Positions 1 through 11,828 of a stretch of 64,000 nucleotides of DNA are shown piece after piece. Numbering within the stretch: position 1 is the first letter of the stretch; the number at the start of each line of letters is the position of its first letter. Made by a program: the position numbers and the translations under genes. A model generated the notes under the pieces. That model saw only the letters and a program-made list of their open reading frames with translations. It did not search any database and was not told the DNA's origin. The DNA is from Isoetes taiwanensis (Eukaryota > Streptophyta > Lycopodiopsida > Isoetales > Isoetaceae): contig JAJEKV010000032.1 of assembly GCA_021234155.1 (NCBI GenBank), positions 14,152,283-14,216,282 on the forward strand, written 5' to 3'.

Positions 1-560
1 GAAATGAATCCACACTAGTGCATCATTAAGGTCACATATGCAAAACCACTATGAATTATTAGCTGGCCATCATGATCATGTCTTTGTGATTAATGCAACT
101 TTTCTTTGTTGATATTAGTTATAATGCGAGCTACGATAAACCACAATGAATGTGAGTTGGAAAACCATAGGCATAAACCATAGGCATAATAAATGGAATC
201 ATGCAAATTTATCATGTTATTGTGGAGAAAAGTTATGTATAAACCAAGTAAATAAACTATCATAAGAAAGGATCATAATTAGCATATGTAAACAATACCC
301 TGCACCTTAACAACTTAAATGTGTTTGATCTACAAGCCTCAATCTAAAGGCCACAAAAGATATGTGAAAATTAAAATTATCTTTTGTTGCAGGATCCTTA
401 TAAACTGTTGCCCTAACCCGTGTGGGGCAAGATGCTGCTGCTAAGCGCGTGCTACAGCTGCGTCGTCCAAATCGTCCACTGGCATCTATAAGGTAGTTGG
501 AGAAAACACTAGTAAGTTGAATTGAAGTGATATAAAAAAAAAATAGTGCATACCCTTTAG
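1..560. other. Spacer, nothing recognised
   Basis: AT-rich sequence with no ORF that resembles a protein family, no long repeat and no splice-site pattern I can use. It contains a short GC-rich patch near 415-490 with no interpretable reading frame. Confidence 0.4.
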
Positions 561-568
561 AAATTTTT

Positions 569-1018
569 GATCAGATATGGAAACCCTTCCTATTTTCCCT
601 CGTTTGTGGAACCCTTCCTATTTTTCCATGGCATTGGAAAATAGGAAGGGTTTCCATATGAATTTGAATTCTCAGGTGACATGCATATTTATGAGCGTGC
701 CCCATTAATGGGAGGCGTCTGTCTAGAAAAGCGTGGTCCATTGAAAAGCGTGAATATTATAAATATTAAATTAAAAAAGGTGGAAACCCTTCCTATTTTC
801 CGTGGAAACCCTTCCAACCCTTCCCATTTTCCATGGAAACCCTTCCTAATTTCCGTGGAAACCCTTCCTATTTTCCAAACTTAGAAATTCGGAAGGGTTT
901 CCACGAAAATTAGGAAACCCTTCCTGGTTTTATTGAAAGCCGAAAGGGTTTCCACGGAAAATAGGAAGGGTTTCCATGGAAATTTAGAAGGGTTTCCAAA
1001 TAGGAAGGGTTTCCAGGG
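569..1018. repeat. Foldback array built from a ~24-bp unit
   Basis: The unit is close to TGGAAACCCTTCCTATTTTC. A first hairpin has arms at about 574-598 and 636-660 that are near-perfect reverse complements. A second block has four head-to-tail units in one orientation at about 779-880, then a short centre near 880-893, then about five units in the reverse orientation to about 1018. Single-stranded, the block would fold into one long stem. The short ORF at 681-884 is only a translation of the repeat. It may be a foldback transposon or an inverted minisatellite; no target duplication was found. Confidence 0.8.
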
Positions 1019-1959
1019 GAGGCCAACCCAAGTCGGGCGTACATAAGAGGTTCAAGGTGATTGCCATCTATAACTTGTCGTCTCTAACTTCTAAAACTTA
1101 TTCCTCCCTTTTCCGTAACAGACTTGAATTTCCTTGGTTTATATTTGAAGGAAGGTAATAGGAAGACCACAGTATTGGCAACTTCATTGGTTCAACTGAG
1201 TATATGTAACACATGTCGATTAAGGCGAGTGCACACTCTGGTTGTGTCAAATCCTTCCTCCACAATAGAGTGATCTATTTCTATGTAGGAGTCACATTTT
1301 GTAGGTGCTCACATTGTAACAAGATCTCCTTAGCAAATCCCGACCACTTAACAAAGATCAGATAATTGGAGCATAACCCAGGTTATAGGCCAGATGATGC
1401 AAAGAATTGTAAAAATAGGGAGAAACAGAAATAACTCAAATGCAAGGCTTTAAGATCCAAATAAATAGATGGGAAGGGATATGTAAGTAAAAAGACTAAG
1501 AGACTCTAATATGTAGAACAATTTAGAGTATTAATAGAACAATATGCTTGGCTTGGTCCAAACATTTGTATAAGAATAAGAACCAAAGATGACCTGCTTT
1601 CCTCTAAGGAGCTTGACAAATAGAAGAACCTGCATCAACATGTGCTTTGTTTGGTCAAGTAAGCTTCAAGCGCAATAGCACATCCTCCATCGCCACCTGC
1701 TCCATCGCACATCATCGCGACCTACTCTAAACGATAAGATCTGGATCCTTGTAGATGCCGCCAAGTTGCATGCTTGTTTATGTGGCATCATCATGTGGCA
1801 TGCCATCTAAATCCTTTGATACAAATCATATATCCAAATAAGTCTCCGATTTTTGGAAATTTGTTTTTTTGGCAGGTAAAACCCCTAAAATCTTAGGAAA
1901 TTGACTTAAAAAAATTTTCCAATCTTCAACTTCGAAATGGACTGTGTAAGATGAGCTTT
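1019..1959. other. Spacer with one half of a dispersed direct repeat
   Basis: No gene recognised. The stretch at about 1846-1926 (CCGATTTTTGGAAA, T-run, then CCCCTAAAATCTTAGGAAA) recurs in diverged form at about 3482-3565 in the same orientation. Confidence 0.5.
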
Positions 1960-2410
1960 CTGTAAACTCCTACATTTACAGAATAGTCAAAGATCTGCAT
2001 CCAATAATTCCATCATGAATTATCCGGCGATGGTTAATAGCTCGTGTCCCAGCATAGGCTTCCAATGCATTGAACAATACAGTAACAGTAGGCTTTATTC
2101 CTTCTTCTTGCATCTTAACAAGAACTCTATGGTAAGGATGTATTTATGATGCTCAATAAACCTAGCAATCATTATAGCCCATGAAACTAAATCTGGACTT
2201 GCTAACTAATATCAAGATGCTATAAAATATGCCAGCTGGGCTATTCCATTTCTTCAAAAGATTCTAATGTAGGACCATTCCCCATGCTAGGCAAATCTAG
2301 CAATTAATGTACCCCATGAGATCATAGCTGCTTGGCAAAGATGCCATTCCTTTGTTGAGCATATCCAGAGATCACTACAACCTGATGCTCTATTGCTTCA
2401 AACAAACAGA
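1960..2410 (-). pseudogene. PPR protein fragment, degraded
   Basis: Reading the minus strand leftwards gives pentatricopeptide-repeat wording: an ISGYAQQRNG segment at about 2350-2385, an SWAIMIARF-like helix near 2180, and KMQEEGIKPTVTVLFNALEAY followed by AGTRAINHRRIIHDGI near 2010-2130. These match the core of plant RNA-binding PPR proteins (about 35-residue repeats with xKMQEEGxKPxxxT), which act in organelle RNA editing and processing. Stops and at least two frameshifts separate the pieces, so this is a relic. The YAQQ.NG and GR.IHD variants resemble the large PPR families of ferns and lycophytes. Boundaries are approximate. The call rests on motif reading only. Confidence 0.6.
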
Positions 2411-3780
2411 GCAATTAATCTGCCAATGTAGATGACCGATTGGGGGCCTCCAAATTCTGGTTGGCAAATTAATATTTGATCAATACACCCTATTTGGTGC
2501 TGCAAGGTAGCTGGATTGAAAACCATAAGAATGCAAGGACAAATCTTGCTCATGAGCAGAAGGTCATTTCTGACATAGTTGAAAAAGATTAGAGGCAAAA
2601 CACCATATGGGACACATAACACCACATGGGAAAATAGCAGAAGTAAGGACAAAACTACATTAATTGAATAATGCGAATGAAGGCAAAACATGTATTACCC
2701 AAGATCTCTTGCTTAAGTTGCAAATAATCATATCAAACAATATGGCAAAAATGGAATATGCCTTGAAGCAACCTCCGAATCATGAGATGTTCCCTTAAGG
2801 CATCTTAAGGAAGAAAACAATTGTACATTAAGGGCTACAAATGCCATAGCAACTGCAAAGAATGATTTATAAAAAAAAAAAAAAAAGCCTTGGGGTCTGC
2901 CTTCGTACCCGAGCAATTGCTTAATTCAGCATGCAAACCCTGCCACCAAACACTTGCATTACAAATCTTCTTTGGCCATGAGAGCAAAAATATATCATGG
3001 ACCTGAAGAAGAAATACCGTATTTTACATGCTAGTCTATTGCTCTATAGGGAAGGTATGCTTCACAATTTAGAACTGATAGAATCAACCTGTGCTCTCAG
3101 AATAAGTCACGGCCTCCACACAAAGTATTCCGCCTCAAGCTAAACCTGGAATGCAAATTCGTCTAATATCTTTTCTCTCAGATTTTTTCCCTGTAATACA
3201 TAATGAAATTCAATCAGAAATCGAAGGACCTACTGATTTTGCTGCCCCTTGATGTCCTTGCAGCTTCAGGCTCCAAGTAAAAACTCCAGCTCAAGCTGCA
3301 GGTGAAAGCTCCAGTCGACGATTTTACCCTCTTAAAACCCTAAGAGCTATTGTCCAAGACGGCAATCCAACGCTGCCAGTGCGAGATCCATCGCCATGCC
3401 TAAAACCGAAAGGTGCAAATCGATGCCTTGAAGATTGAAACGGCAAATGAAATCATACTAAAATTCTCGATTGGGAAATTCCCGATTTTTGGAAAATCGA
3501 TTTTTTTTTTCAGGCGTCGAGAATCCCCAAAATTTTAGGGAAATCGAGTAGGAAAAAATCCAAAAACATTTTTCTCCATATCAGAAATTTCCAAATTAAC
3601 AAAAATGATATTGATATACCCATGGTTTGAACATGACCGCGTCCAGTATTTACGGCGCTCAACCTATACCTAGCTCAATAGGCACTCTCCAAGAGCATAA
3701 TGCCATAAGGCAAGCTCTCTTTCACACATAAGGTATTACAACACAATTCCGAAAATAAGCAACAGCATATTCTAGATTCT
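2411..3780. other. Spacer upstream of WDR26, no gene supported
   Basis: Minus-strand ORFs at 2398-2691 and 2728-2916 are short, hydrophobic and unlike known proteins. The second runs through an A-run at about 2870-2886. The right half of the dispersed repeat lies at about 3482-3565. A promoter for the WDR26 gene should lie in the right part of this stretch or just after it, but no convincing TATA box was chosen. Confidence 0.4.
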
Positions 3781-4313
3781 AGACACGTGGCCACTACAGT
3801 AGGACGAAATGGCGCGGTGGCAAATTGTGGACTATTTAGGATGCGGATCCAAAAACCCCAATGCAATCCACTTCACCCCTTTCCTTGTTTGTTCTTTGAT
3901 TCTACTCTATTACACTCCTCCTGTTTAGCGGCGCAAGACGGAGCTTCATCTCCTCCAGATGCCTCCGTATTTGGCCTCTTGGATCGTTCTTCTCTAAATC
4001 GGTCCATTTCGTTTCCAATCCGGCATTACCGTATGTTTTTCCTAGCTTTCCCTTCTCTTGGCAAGTATTTCACATCGTCTCTTCGCCAAAAATGAATTAG
4101 TACAATTTTTCTGCATTGTAATTGAGAAAGCTGGACTTTTACCTAGGTCCCGCTTTGACGCTTTGAGAATTAGGGCACATTTTGCTGTTGGTTTTATTTC
4201 GATTTCCTAGAAGTTTGTCTTGCAATCTCAAAACTTGTGGATTTGGGCAGTTGTAATCAGCACAGGGTTCAAAGCAAATTATTTATGGGATAGCCATTGG
4301 GTGATACCCTTTC

Positions 4314-7300
4314 ATGGGAGGAGACGATTATGATGGCCCCCCACCCACAAAGCGCATGAAACTATTGCCCTCCTGCGAAGCCACAATTTCTGACGGGGAT
4401 ATTATACTTGAGGATGCTGTGATGGCCAGAGCTCTCCCAGCATCTGAGAATGAAACAGTAGGCAGTAAAGGTCAGATAAGAAGAGTAGAATTTGTAAGGA
4501 TAATTACTCAGGCATTGTATTCTTTAGGCTATGAGAAGGCAGCTGCACTTCTAGAAGAGGAATCTGGCACCCCACTGCAGTCGCCTGTTGTTTCTCAATT
4601 TAGGAAGGAGATTCTTGCAGGCAAGTGGGACGAGAGTGTTATCACGTTACATAATATAGGATCTTTGGAGCCTGGCACTATCAAGGCTGTAACCTTCACA
4701 ATCTTGCAGCAGAAATTTTTAGAACAGCTGTGCAAGGGCGAGACTCTTGCTGCATTGAAGACTCTTAGATCAGAGATATCACGATTAAAAATTAACACTC
4801 ACCGTGTTCATGAACTTGCGAGCTGCATTGTATGTTTAAATAAAGAGGATCTGCTTGAGAAGGTAGGATGGAAGGGAAATGGACCAGAAGCCCGGTTTAG
4901 TTTGCTGTTAAAGCTGCAGGAGTTATTGCCTCCACATATTATGATACCAGAAAAACGGTTGGAGCATTTAGTGGAACAAGCGTTAGCCGTTCAAAGAGAG
5001 GCTTGTGTGTTCCATAATTCTCTTAATCACACACTATCGTTGTATACTGATCATCGTTGTGGTCGAGAACAGATACCTACGCAGACTCTGCAGGTATTTG
5101 TTTGAACTCTATGCTCGTTTTTTCCTCCCATTAGTTTGCTGCTAACATAATCACTTACTAGGTCGATGCTAGTCCTTTAGTGCTTTATCTTTCTGTCAAG
5201 TTTACCCAGAGATTGTATTGTTTGACTGCCTATCTTTCTAGAAGTTCAATGTTATTATCTTGGTCGCATGTCATTAAACCAATAAAAACTTTTGTGCAAA
5301 CATACCTGGAAAAGTAAGTTGTCATTTTTGGTAGATTAAATGTGATGACATGGGTTGTGATATTGACTTCTTATAAGAATCTTTGCTTGCCTTTTGCCAA
5401 ATAGTCATATTCCCAAGCCCCATGTTCATTCCTTAGGGGAATATTTAGTTGGGAAGCTCAGAAATAAAGAGCCAAAAGGTATTTCAAGACAGAAATGTCT
5501 ATAATCTGATTGTGTCAGGAATTTATGATGAGAATGCCATAGGTATTCTATGTTGTTGGCATTGTTGTGTGATCTTTGTGATCCTTAATATTTTTGAAGA
5601 CAAGCTTACTTGTTTAGGTTTATGGTCAAATGATATACTCATTTCCTCTTTCATGAGACCATTTCCTTTTTTTCCTGATGGAAAGCCGGCTGCGTGATTG
5701 AAGCGTTAAAGAATACAGCAAAATGAATATAATCTGAATATACAAGAATATACCGAGGAGAACGAACATAGAGGAAATGGTGCACGATTACAAGTGGCTT
5801 GCTTAATCCAATAGGTGTGAATTTAGATGGCATATTTGTGTATGGTGAACGGTGAATAATACACAAGAACATATCAAGAAGGCAATGTGAAATGTTGAAT
5901 GATTACAAGAGGTAATGCCACAGCTTGCTATATCCAATAGGTTAGAATTTAGGTTGGAATATTCAATAAATGATGCATTCAGCTATAGTCTTCTTTAGGT
6001 TGGTGAGTGATAATATGTTTTTGAGTATCACTTTGTCAAAATTGACAACAGAACCAAGCAGAATAAGGAATCCGAGGTGCACTTGCAGGAAGAGACCCAA
6101 GACCATTTGATGTTTCTTGCTGAAGATAGTGGAACATTTGACTGAAGGCAGGATCCAGATTCCAGAAGTGATTATAGAAAGTGGTTGTAACTCCTTTGGA
6201 CAGGGAATTGCCAATGAAATACAGATCTGGTTGAAACGTTCTTGGCAAAGAATGCAGGTCTGGCTGAAAGGCTCTTGGTACATACATACATTCTTCATGT
6301 ATATTATGGCAAGGGAAGAATTGGAGCAGAAAAGCCTTTGCATTCATTCGTACAATGTGTTTTCCTTATAACTCCTCAGATAGAGGTCATAGTGTCTTTC
6401 TTTTGCTTAACAGAATATTGATGGCATTTTCCAGGTAGTGGATTCTGATGCTACTGAGACCAAAAATTTGTCTGCTAGAGAGTGTTGATCATGCAGTTGA
6501 TGTGAAGCCAATTCAGCATTGATTTTTGTGTATGGGGCGTCATGTTTCAGGTACTAGAGGCCCATGAAAATGAAGTCTGGTATTTACAGTTCTCACATGA
6601 TGGCAAATGTCTTGCATCAGCATCCAAGGACTGTACTGCAATTATCTGGGAGGTATGCATATGTTTTTGTGCATTTTCTTGTGTGTTCTCGTGTGCTTCT
6701 TGTGTAGAACAGACCCATTGTGAACCATGCAGGCCCACATCCCATGTAGAACTTGTGATGCCCAGGAGATCCTTTTCATTATTTGCATAAGCTTGTTAAA
6801 AGGTTTATTAGCGGTGGGCAATGTATTGTTGTTGCCAGGACCATATTTGCTAATACATAGCTGAACTCCTGTGGAAAGAATGCCAAGGACCACCTTAATT
6901 GTCTTTGATATTACCTTGCAGATTGAAAAGCTTTGAAATCTTATTTAGTATGGGATATAATGTATGGCTGTCAGGGTAACCCCTGGTATTTGCGGATGGA
7001 TATCATGCTACAGTTTTGAATAATTTTAGGATCTAATGCTACTTAAATTATCATTCTTTTAAAGGATGTTGGTTCTTTATTTGGAAGGAAAACGAAGAAT
7101 AACTAATGCCTGGTAAAACAGTTGTGCTTGGTTCTTTCTTAAGCAAGTAGTTTTTTCTGGTCGGCAATACAAATGCAAAAAATGTTTGCTCATGCTTAAT
7201 ACATTGTTTCAGGTGATTGATATCGATCTGCTTAAGTTGAAACATAGACTTACCGGACATCAAAAAGCTGTGTCGTTTGTGGCATGGAGCCCTGATGATA

Positions 7301-8163
7301 GCATGATTCTTACATGTGGTACGGATGAGGCTGTAAAACTATGGGATGCAAGGACTGGAGATTGTAAGCTCACTTTTGATAAACCAAACAGTGGTTTCAC
7401 TTCATGTGCCTGGTTTCCTGATGGTAAAAGTTTTGCTTCTGGAGGTTCTGATAAATGTATTTATACTTGGGATTTGAACGGCAAGGAACTGTACTCTTTT
7501 AAGGGACCTAGAATGCCAAATATCAATGACTTGGCCATTACACAAGATGGCAAACTGATGATAAGCATATGTGCCAATAAGGATATTAGGATTTATGACC
7601 TAAAGCAAAAGACTGATAGGGTTATTGAGGAAGAAAATCCAATCACTTCACTTTCTGTCTCAGATGATGGCAGGCTCCTGCTTGTTAATCTGTCAAATCA
7701 AGAAATTCACTTATGGGATCTTTCGTCTAATGCAAAATCTCCACTACTTTCTAAATACAAGGGACATCGGCAAGGGCGCTATGTCATCAGATCATGTTTT
7801 GGAGGATCTGGCCATGCGTTCATTGTTAGTGGGAGTGAAGATTCTCAGGTAATTCAACATTTCCATAAATAGTTAAGATTTATCTTAGCTGACCTTTTTG
7901 GTTGAATATTGCAGGTATATATATGGCATAGGGGCAATGGAGAATTGTTAGAAGTCTTGCCAGGCCATTCAGGCACGGTAAACTGTGTAAGCTGGAACCC
8001 TGTTAATCCTCACATGTTCGCATCTGCAAGTGACGATCACACTATCCGGATATGGGGACCGCGCAGCTACGGGATAAAAGAAGCTAGCTCTAGCAATGGC
8101 GGCATAAGTCATATGGTAAATGGTGGTACTAGAGAACTAATGGAGCATCTTAAACCATTTTGA
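4314..8163 (+). CDS. WDR26: WDR26/GID7-like LisH-CTLH-WD40 protein, four coding exons
   Basis: Coding exons are 4314-5093, 6551-6652, 7213-7848 and 7915-8163, with GT-AG introns between whole codons, giving about 588 residues. Plant WDR26 proteins have nearly the same length. The N-terminus has a basic PPTKRMKL patch (residues 10-17). A LisH helix pair covers about 57-88 and CTLH about 90-150. WD40 repeats run from about residue 262 to the end, with GH...WD/WS pairs such as [35 protein letters not shown] and [15 protein letters not shown], closing on [12 protein letters not shown]. In plants and other eukaryotes WDR26 is a scaffold of the GID/CTLH ubiquitin ligase. The ATG is the first in a long open frame and gives the conserved start. 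No frameshift or stop is seen, so it looks functional. Intron 1 (1.46 kb) is the largest. Exon borders were placed by comparing the protein with the remembered plant family. Confidence 0.93.
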
Positions 8164-8780
8164 GGAAGCACAGCATTTCTGTGATCTCCTAACTATTCTT
8201 TATATCCCAAGAAGCATGATCGGGTGTATGATTTCAATACACTCGTCCAAGGCCTGCGTAGGATATGGCTTCATGAGAATTGTAATGGGATGGAGAAATT
8301 CTATGGCCATAAAGATGGAACTCGTTTAAATGGTCCTTTGGCATATTACTTGCATTTATGTACTATTACTTCAGGAAAATAGTTCTGTCACCTTGTAAAG
8401 ATCATTTAAAAAGTCATTTCAAAATTACATGCTTCCCACTTTTCCTTCTTCCTTAATATGGATCGTCTATCTGCATTATTTTCTGTTAGACGAAGCTCTG
8501 GGGACTTTCAAAGCATTAGACATCAGCATGGCAAGTTTTTTGAGATGGCAAATTTGTATGATCAAGCTTTTGTGCTTTGCACTTAACGCTATGGGATACA
8601 TAAAACATAACAATACAATGCTGTTTTGCTAATAGTATGATGCCAGAGCTAAGCCTACATACCAAATCTCCAAATCTCCTGATTGCTAATTTAGACAAAA
8701 CTTTCTTGTCAACTTAGGCAGATTCTCGCCATGCCATGTAGTGTTTATTATACAAGGGGTTGGAAAGCACTTGCCTTCTA
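8164..8780 (+). other. 3' flank and likely 3' UTR of WDR26
   Basis: AT-rich sequence after the TGA at 8161-8163. It has no protein-like ORF and should hold the polyadenylation region. It ends at the microsatellite tail of the minus-strand LINE that follows. Confidence 0.5.
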
Positions 8781-11600
8781 AAGAATAGAATAGAATAGAA
8801 TAGGTTTTTAGCGTCCACGGAGACCAATTGGCCTATGGGGTTTTCGAGGGAAAAACCTTAGCAGTAATAAGCATGCTGGCACACTGTACAATTGCATAGG
8901 ACAGTTCAAGACCGTCCCGTAGGACACAAACGCGTCCGTGCATCCATAACCTCCTGGAGGTATGACCCCAACAAACCCACTGACGCCGTAGTCAATAACT
9001 GATGCAACGGCTGGCCAGGCACTAGTAGTCGAACATACCTCTCTCGGATATGGGCAAATGCCTATGACATTCATCCTCAATCGCGCCCTGGTGGCAATAC
9101 TGGCAAAGCCTTTGCTCTCGTGCTTCCCAAGCCCAACGCCCTGTTTCAATGCGGAGGCGATGTGCACCCGTGCGAATGGAAGCTATAAGTCTGCGCTTCT
9201 TCATGGGCACCGGGTGTACAAATGCGGTGCGGGCCTCTTGTGAGCCTAGGATTGACTTGTCTGGCGATAGTGTGCCCGCCTTAACGTCGCGTCGAGCCTA
9301 CGCATCGAGCTTGAAGGAAAGTAGCATCTAGGTACGGTTTAAGTGCCTCGCGATCTTTCTTTGTCCCGACACGGGCGATCTTGTTTTTGCCCGCGACGCC
9401 CGGCGTGAGAACCACCGAGCTTGCTTGTCTTTCCAATAGGATTTCAGCGTTGGGGACCCATCGCCGTGGTCAAAGTAAGATGGGGCAAGCGTGCATCAGC
9501 CATAGCGACCACCTTTTGGAAGTAAACGATATGGCGTTCCAATGCAGCCCGTTGAAGGGGTAGAAAGCCTGTCTCACGGAGTAGGATGCGGTGCGGAACT
9601 GTGGACTTCACCCCGGGGCACCTGTGCAAGAAGGCCTTCGCACTGCTTTCGAGATCATTCCATGTGTTGAGGGAGATGACCGGACCCCACACTTTTGCCC
9701 CATACAACGGGACCGGCTCAACCAAGGCCCAAACAAATGTATTTGGTGGCCCCGGCGCACAACTCGCCTTGTGGTTTGTTGTTACTGCGTGGCATATAGT
9801 GCTTTCCAACCCGCCGTGACCCGCAACCTGATAGCCGCATCCCAATGGGTGGTAGTTGAGAACTCAATCCCCAAGTACTTGTAGGTTGGAGCCACCTCTA
9901 CCTCTTGCCCCGGTAAGTGAAGGTGGGAAGCCTTGGCCGACGGGGACGATGCCACTAGCGACACCCTAGTTTTGGCCAAGTTCACTCGCATGCCGGTGAA
10001 TTGGCAAAAGTGTCAAGAGCATCCAGTGTATTTGCATGTCCTTTGGAGTGTAGGCCATGAGGTTGACATCGTCAGCATATATGAGTTGCCGGATTGTGTG
10101 ATGCATGAGATGTGCACCCGCACCTCCATGCTGAGAGAGCCAATCTTCCAACTGATCAATGTATAGGCCAAAGAGTGTGGGGGAGAGGGGGCAATCTCGA
10201 CGCACTCCAATGCTACCGACACGGGTTGTCTTTGGCGATGTGATACGGCCCGAGCATGCCTCGCATGACCTATATAATCGCGATTACGCAAGTCCGGGGG
10301 TCCCGGTACATGCGCAATCGTCCCGAGCTTGTTTGGGTTGCGGTCGAACGCTTTTGCAAAATCAACGAAACAACAAGATGTGTTCTCGGCCGGCGATTCT
10401 CGCTATCCTCAATCAATGTGCGCAGAGTGAAGATATGATCAATGGTGGAATGTCCGGGCGAAAACACCGCACAATGTAAGAGCTCGCACCTCCGTTTCCT
10501 CTTCCCATATTTATTAACCCCATTTGCTCAAGGATGCCCGACCAGCGCTTTTGCAAAGAGAGAGCTGACCATAATAGTACGGTAGTTGGTCGGGCATTGA
10601 GGGTCCCCGCTTTGTAGATGGGCACTACTACGCTAGTGGTCCATTGCGTAGGGAAGCCTTCGCAATGCTTTATTGAACAATGCCTTGAGGAGGGCGGGCA
10701 CCCGATGGAGGCCCCACCCATTTCGGAAGTTCGCACGCATGCCATCCAAATCTGGCGCCTTCCCATTAGCTAGACGTATTTGTAGGCCCATGATAACATC
10801 CCCTTCGTGATAACCGAGCCATGCCTATCGTGGAGGGATGGTGCCCGCCCCCGAGCTGGTCGCATTTGTTGCAAAGTACTTGTACCCATTGCTCCGAGGT
10901 GATGTTCCCTGGGTGGGAACGTGCGGGCTTGCTCAAGACCCTTCTCCGAATCGTCACGGGTGCCGGTCCGGGAGACCAAACATCCGCTGGGCGATGCTCG
11001 CAAAGGTATATGGCCTTCTTGTTCTTGAGAAAGGAGCGGTATTGACCGATGGCTGTGGGCGGAGATGGGATGTTGACTTGCCGGAGTGTGCGTTTGAGCT
11101 CGACACTCATCATCAAACCATTTGTTGCGCGGGAAAGGTGGTAGTGCGCGGGTTCGGCCGTGAGCGGCCTCTCCCAAAGCATCTTTCGCCGGCCCGCCGG
11201 AAGCGGAAGTCATTTCAGCAGATTGCTCTTGAAGTGTGGGGAGTTGCGGCAGTCCCACCAGATCGCGTGCTCAAGCGGTGGGCATAGGTCCCCGCGACGG
11301 GTAGTAGTCAGTAGTATTTACAGGGCACCCGGTGTGTTGTGTTGGCGAAGTGTGCGGGAAGCCTCCCAATGGAGATGCATGAGCGGGGGGCGGTCCGAAT
11401 CTACTTCCCCGTCGTGTGCGTCCCGATGGAAAAATGAGTAACCAGGTGCAGATCTCGTTCCTCAACCAGCAGATAATCCACCACACTGGAGCCGCCCCCT
11501 TGGTTCTCCTGTCTACAAGTGTAGCAACTGGAAGACGGCCATTGTGCCAGCCCATTACAAATAACCAGGTCAAAGATACTACCTAGCAACAACAAAAGAG
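8781..11600 (-). mobile_element. LINE-alpha non-LTR retrotransposon, 5'-truncated and decayed
   Basis: The 3' end is at the left: a GAATA pentamer run at 8781-8804 abuts the family's 3' terminus (GCGTCCACGGAGACCAATTGG on the + strand). Reading leftwards on the minus strand from 11600 gives the endonuclease C-terminal part (IFDLVICNGLAQWPSS, then VVDYLLVEERDLHLVTHF), then RT pieces with FSPGHSTIDHIFTLRTLIED near 10420-10470 and RRDCPLSPTLFGLYIDQLED followed by YADDVNLMAYTP near 10050-10200. The C-terminal part is LQRAALERHIVYFQKVV (about 9500) and a Cys-rich CQYCHQGAIEDECH (about 9060-9110). Numerous frameshifts are present. The 5' end stops inside the endonuclease domain, the usual result of incomplete reverse transcription. 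The 3' hairpin found in sister copies is internally deleted here near 8835-8860. Base composition is richer in G+C than the surroundings. Confidence 0.85.
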
Positions 11601-11660
11601 GAGAGATTTGGGTACGTGTATTGTTGTAGGACGCTCGAAGCTGAATTTCAAGATATTAGT

Positions 11661-11828
11661 CGAGCATCACGACTTCTACATTGGGGAAGTTGTTAGAGCA
11701 TGGACTATAGCTAAATAACTCTTGCTCTCATACATGGCATAGTTCGAGCATCACGACTTCTACATTGGGGAAGTTGTTAGAGCATGGACTATAGCTAAAT
11801 AACTCTTGCTCTCATACATGGCATAGTT
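11661..11828. repeat. Identical 84-bp tandem duplication
   Basis: Positions 11661-11744 and 11745-11828 carry the same 84 bases, starting CGAGCATCACGACTTC and ending ATGGCATAGTT. I see no difference between the two copies, which suggests a recent duplication or an assembly duplication. Confidence 0.9.

Noticed and set aside
569-1018. CRISPR-like repeat array
   Set aside because: Units occur in both orientations without unique spacers of constant length, and the sequence is eukaryotic. It is a foldback array.
7625-7852. 75-codon plus-strand ORF inside WDR26
   Set aside because: Shadow frame of exon 3 of the WD40 region.
10838-11287. 149-codon plus-strand ORF
   Set aside because: Antisense shadow of the minus-strand LINE-alpha, whose true frames carry the RT and endonuclease motifs.
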